Notes under the pieces: generated by a model
Told to the model about the DNA's origin: nothing
What the model saw: only the letters and a program-made list of their open reading frames with translations
The model's database searches: none
NCBI RefSeq assembly: GCF_003254395.2
Contig: NC_037642.1
Span: 5,615,903-5,679,902, forward strand
Reading direction: 5' to 3'
DNA length: 64,000 bases
DNA from: Apis mellifera
Lineage: Eukaryota; Arthropoda; Insecta; Hymenoptera; Apidae
Made by a program: the position numbers and the translations under genes
Shown here: positions 60,279 to 64,000 of the stretch, piece after piece
How positions within the stretch are numbered: position 1 is the stretch's first letter
Layout: every line of letters begins with the position of its first letter

Positions 60279-63200
60279 GCAACGAAGGAAGCGAAGTTGC
60301 AGTTAATTGGGGATGAAACGGAGCGATGCGTAGGCTGGCGGGTTCATTAATCGCGAAATGTCACGGGAACTCGGTTGAAATTATCGATCCTCAGGGTCAT
60401 TGACGTTTTCGACGACGTTTTGATGAAGAAATTCCTGAGCCGGCGGTATTCAGCCAGGCTGAAGGTAAATGATGATTAAAGTTGATGGCGATGAACGAGT
60501 GACTGTGCAGTTTATGGAACTTCGGTTTATTTCAATTATTTCGATGATTATTCTAATTTAATAATATAATGGCCAATAATATATGTTTCCAGAATTGTTC
60601 TTCATGATTTTAGAACGTATAATTTCTTTGTACCAAATATTTTCAGAATCTAATAATTCATAAATTAATGCATCATTCTCTGTAATTTTTGTTAAACGAA
60701 ATTACAGCAGCCATTAATATCTGAAAAAGCTTAAATATTTAATTCAAAAAAAGGAGAAGAGAAATTACATCGCGATCAGTGGGGATTAGAAACGCAATTT
60801 ACGAATCTCCATCAATGTCGCGTGTTAGTTTTCACCGAGACGACAAAAGGGGAAAAGCGGTTAGGGAGATAGATCGGTGGAGACGAGAGAACAGGTGAAA
60901 TGAGGCGAGGAGAAAAAGCTCGTTCGGCTGGCCTGGTTATTTGTCAGCCCGTGAACTTGCTTTTTGGTCCACGAAACGATAGATAAACGCGATTTGTTAC
61001 GTGTCGATTTTGGAACGCAATGTCGTATTGTTTTCGGTTATATCGAATACACACGTTGATTCATCGATTCATTTAAAAAATGAGAATCTTATTTATTTAT
61101 TTATTCTCACGATTTCATTTTAGATATTTATTTACAAGATTGAATCGATAATCGGAGAATTCAGAAATCGATGCGAGCCAGTAATGAGAGTAAATTTAAA
61201 TCTGAAACGAAAAAAAAAAAATAGGATCAAAAAAGAAGAAGGAAAAAACGCAAATGATAGCGCGATGAATCGTAATTTTCCGTTAATATTACACGGCGAC
61301 ATCCTCTCGCTTCTTCTTCTTTTTCCCATTTTCACGAACGTGAGAATTAATTGGCAATCTGGTTTCCTCGCGGTGGATCGAAGATGCATTCGAGCTGCAT
61401 CTTCGCGAACAGGTTTTCTTTTAAAGCACGAGGCTAGGTCGACGGCTTCTGTAATGCGATCTTTCCACCGCGTAACCTATCGTCTAGCCCACCACTCGTG
61501 GTTCTCAATTTCACGGCAGAAAACGTGGCCGGCTTTCTCGAAAAAAAAAAAAAAAGAAAACACGGTTTCTCCCGTCGAATCGTGATTGAGGGACAGGTTA
61601 CAATGAAAATCTCTTTCGTAAATAATTTTACAAATTCGGAGTCAGCCGTAAAAATTAATAAGAGATAGATGTATATTCTTTTATTCGTTTCTAAAATTCA
61701 TTACTGTTCTTAAATTTCTTTTTCCAAAATTCTTACCATCATTCTCCAATATCTTTCAGTAAATTTCTCGAAAATATTGTAATCTTTCTTTCCATCAAAG
61801 AATCGGTCGCTTTTCGAAGAAGATATTTTCCTCTTCTAATCTAAAAATCTAAAAAATCTTCCTCTCTTCCTTTTTAACCACTATCAATATTTCTTCGTCA
61901 CCTCTACCAATTCATACTCTTCGTACTTTGACATATTCCAACTGAACATCTTCCAACATCTCAACAACTCTCCCTCTCCCTCTCCTTTTTTTCATATTTT
62001 TCATTCAAAAATCTCATCGCAAGGGAGGATTTTCATATTTTTCTCGAACATTATCCCATGACATTTCTTCCTCGATTCAACATTTACATTTCCCCTGTAA
62101 AAAGTTTAGCACCGACGACCTTGATATCTCTCGATATCTTCTCGTTTCTTTTCCCCATACGTCAAAAAATTCTTCCGACAGCCAACCTTCCTTTTTCGAA
62201 AACTACTTTTACAAAAAAAAAAGGATCATTGCTTCGTCTCTCCCTCCCTCGCGTGACGGTATCTCTCTTCTAGCCTTCGTAAAAGTTTCACCAGGTAGTT
62301 GAACAACCGTCTGGAACCGCGACCGATCGCATCATATATGGCTCTGTTCTTGAAACTCGAGCAATCGTCCCACTTTAACGATGTGCGTGCGTGCGCGTGT
62401 TTCTTCGATCGCCGCGTTCCTCGCGAGTTCCTCTGCCTTTCCTTCACAATCTTTCTTTCTTTCTTTCTGTCGATTAATAGTCAGATAGACTGGATGGAAA
62501 TAATCCACAGGACCCGTTATCGACGTTTACAAGGCTTTTTCCTCCAGGTGGAAACTGGGCATGGTAGAGACCCGTTAACTCGAGAGAAAGAGAGAAAAGG
62601 AGAGAGATTACGCAACGAGAGAAATTTGCACGAAGTAGCATCGAAATTCCGCTCGAAATTGCGACAAATCCTTTTTGGTAACACGTCTATCATGATTCCT
62701 CCAGCTGTGGCAATTCTTTCTGGCTGGAAAATAGTTTTCCTCGGTGTTGTTTCTTCTCTCGAACGAACGAGAAGGTGTTGGAACTAGGACTAGGTTTCTT
62801 TCCCCTCCCTAATTTTGAAAGATAGAATTTTTGAAGAGTAGATTCGTTCCTTCCTTCCTTTCTTTTCTTAGTCTTAGAAACAGTGCATCGACTGATAGTA
62901 GCCGAAGTATCGTTCATTTGTTGTTGGTTACGATTCCTTTATCCAGATTAGATCGAAGCCTCTATCATTCTTGTGATACTTCAACCTGCTTACGTCCACC
63001 TGTCTTTATCTCGTAATATTTCCTGCTCCAAGAAGCAGTTATTATGGGCGACAGATAAACGCGTTATCTTACCTGCTGTCACCCACTGTAATATTATTCC
63101 CTTAACGAGGGGAGGGGAAGAGATCCAATCCAATGTTGCTTCATTTAAATATAGATTGTAATTCCATTTTCCTTAACTCTTTCCCTTAAAGTCTATCTTT

Positions 63201-64000
63201 TTCTGGAAATGTAACATCTTGTTCCTCGATGATAAAAAAATAATATCGTAAACGTGGACAATGTTTCTCGAGAGCTGTGAGAAATGGAGAGATAAATTTA
63301 ACTTTGTCGAAAGTTAGTGGTTTCATTTCAGAAAGAAACAAACTTGTTTTCAAACGTGTGCTCCTTAACCTCAAATTTGTTCTTTTACAAGGATCGATCG
63401 AAGGATCGATGATCATCCTCCTCGAGGTGTCACGTACCGCTTTGCATTCGTTTCGAACGGTAATAAAGCGGTATGCAACTCTTCCCCGCGAGAGATGAAA
63501 ATACCAGGGTGGAAATTGCGCGTAATATCGCGTTCTCGTTCGATCGTCACGACGATTTCTTTCGATCGCGAGTTCGATCTCTGGGCGTGGCTCGATTGAG
63601 AAATCCTCGATCGGAATTGAACGATGGAAAACGGCGCAACTTGTTTATAGAAGCAACTTGGAAAGTAACGTGGATCGTGGAACTGGTTTTTATTCCAGGA
63701 TGAATTGGTAAATTTGCACGGATCTTGCGCGCAATGCATGGTTGTTTATTTATTTATTATTAATTGTATCTTAAGCGTGATTTATTTATCCGTTCCTCGT
63801 GTTATAATTTCGCTCCAATTATCCACGTGTCGCGTAATTAAAACGGGTTGAGTATTGTTTCAATTTCTCCCAGTTTCTGGTAATCTGGCTCAAAAAATAA
63901 AGAATTCTGTGCACGTACAGAGATTGACTGATATTAAAAATATCCGAATGAATTTATATTCATCATTAACTGGATATTTAATTTCGAGATACGAGTAACG
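60279..64000. other. No gene recognised
   Basis: Mixed DNA with poly-A and poly-T tracts (for example 61210-61220 and 61541-61555) and a TTTC run near 62455-62468. Open frames up to 162 codons are present but have no recognisable motif or splice context. Confidence 0.4.

Noticed and set aside
1..64000. tRNA or rRNA genes
   Set aside because: I looked for B-box-like GGTTCRA-NYCC and cloverleaf patterns and for conserved rRNA words and found none that fold convincingly.

Overview
This is a eukaryotic, insect-type window, most likely from a hymenopteran such as a bee. The evidence is split genes with GT/AG introns, AT-rich non-coding DNA mixed with CpG-rich blocks, many microsatellites, and two recognisable animal gene fragments. 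I cannot name the species from sequence alone. Very little of the 64 kb is coding. Most of it is intron or intergenic DNA carrying about ten unrelated tandem-repeat arrays.

Region 1 (1-5.5 kb, + strand) is the 3' end of an MFS sugar (facilitated trehalose, Tret1-like) transporter gene. An AG acceptor opens a terminal exon at 45. It encodes the last membrane segment and the PETKG signature and reaches a TAG at 180-182, where such proteins normally end. The same frame then stays open for 366 more codons of GC-rich, coding-like sequence to a TGA at 1281-1283. The composition changes to AT-rich 3'UTR after that TGA, not after the TAG. A GC-rich stem-loop starts three bases after the TAG. This is a strong candidate for stop-codon readthrough and the most interesting item in the window. 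About 4 kb of AT-rich presumed 3'UTR follows.

Region 2 (6.7-9.1 kb) is a divergent promoter. On the - strand are the first two coding exons of Mediator subunit 20 (MED20; 52 codons plus one base). The remaining two thirds of MED20 is not visible in the rest of the window. On the + strand, about 0.9 kb away, a predicted non-coding first exon (donor at 8217) and a second exon (acceptor at 8917-8918) carry a well-placed 35-codon small ORF. YY1-like ATGGCG motifs and two tandem E2F-type TTTCCCGCC sites lie nearby.

Region 3 (9.1-43.8 kb) has no exon I can support. It holds tandem arrays at 17.8-19.4 kb (a two-level higher-order repeat), 20.9-21.8, 26.4-26.7, 27.7-28.2, 28.6-29.8, 34.2-35.0 and 38.3-38.9 kb. 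It also holds a 122-bp MITE-like element at 31.25 kb and two solitary Tc1/mariner-like ends.

Region 4 (43.8-64 kb) starts with a CpG-rich promoter and a predicted 5' non-coding exon on the + strand, ending in a consensus donor at 44490. The rest is probably the long first intron of that gene or intergenic DNA. Further tandem arrays lie at 57.8-58.5, 58.9-59.4 and 59.9-60.3 kb. The identity of the gene that starts here cannot be told from this window.
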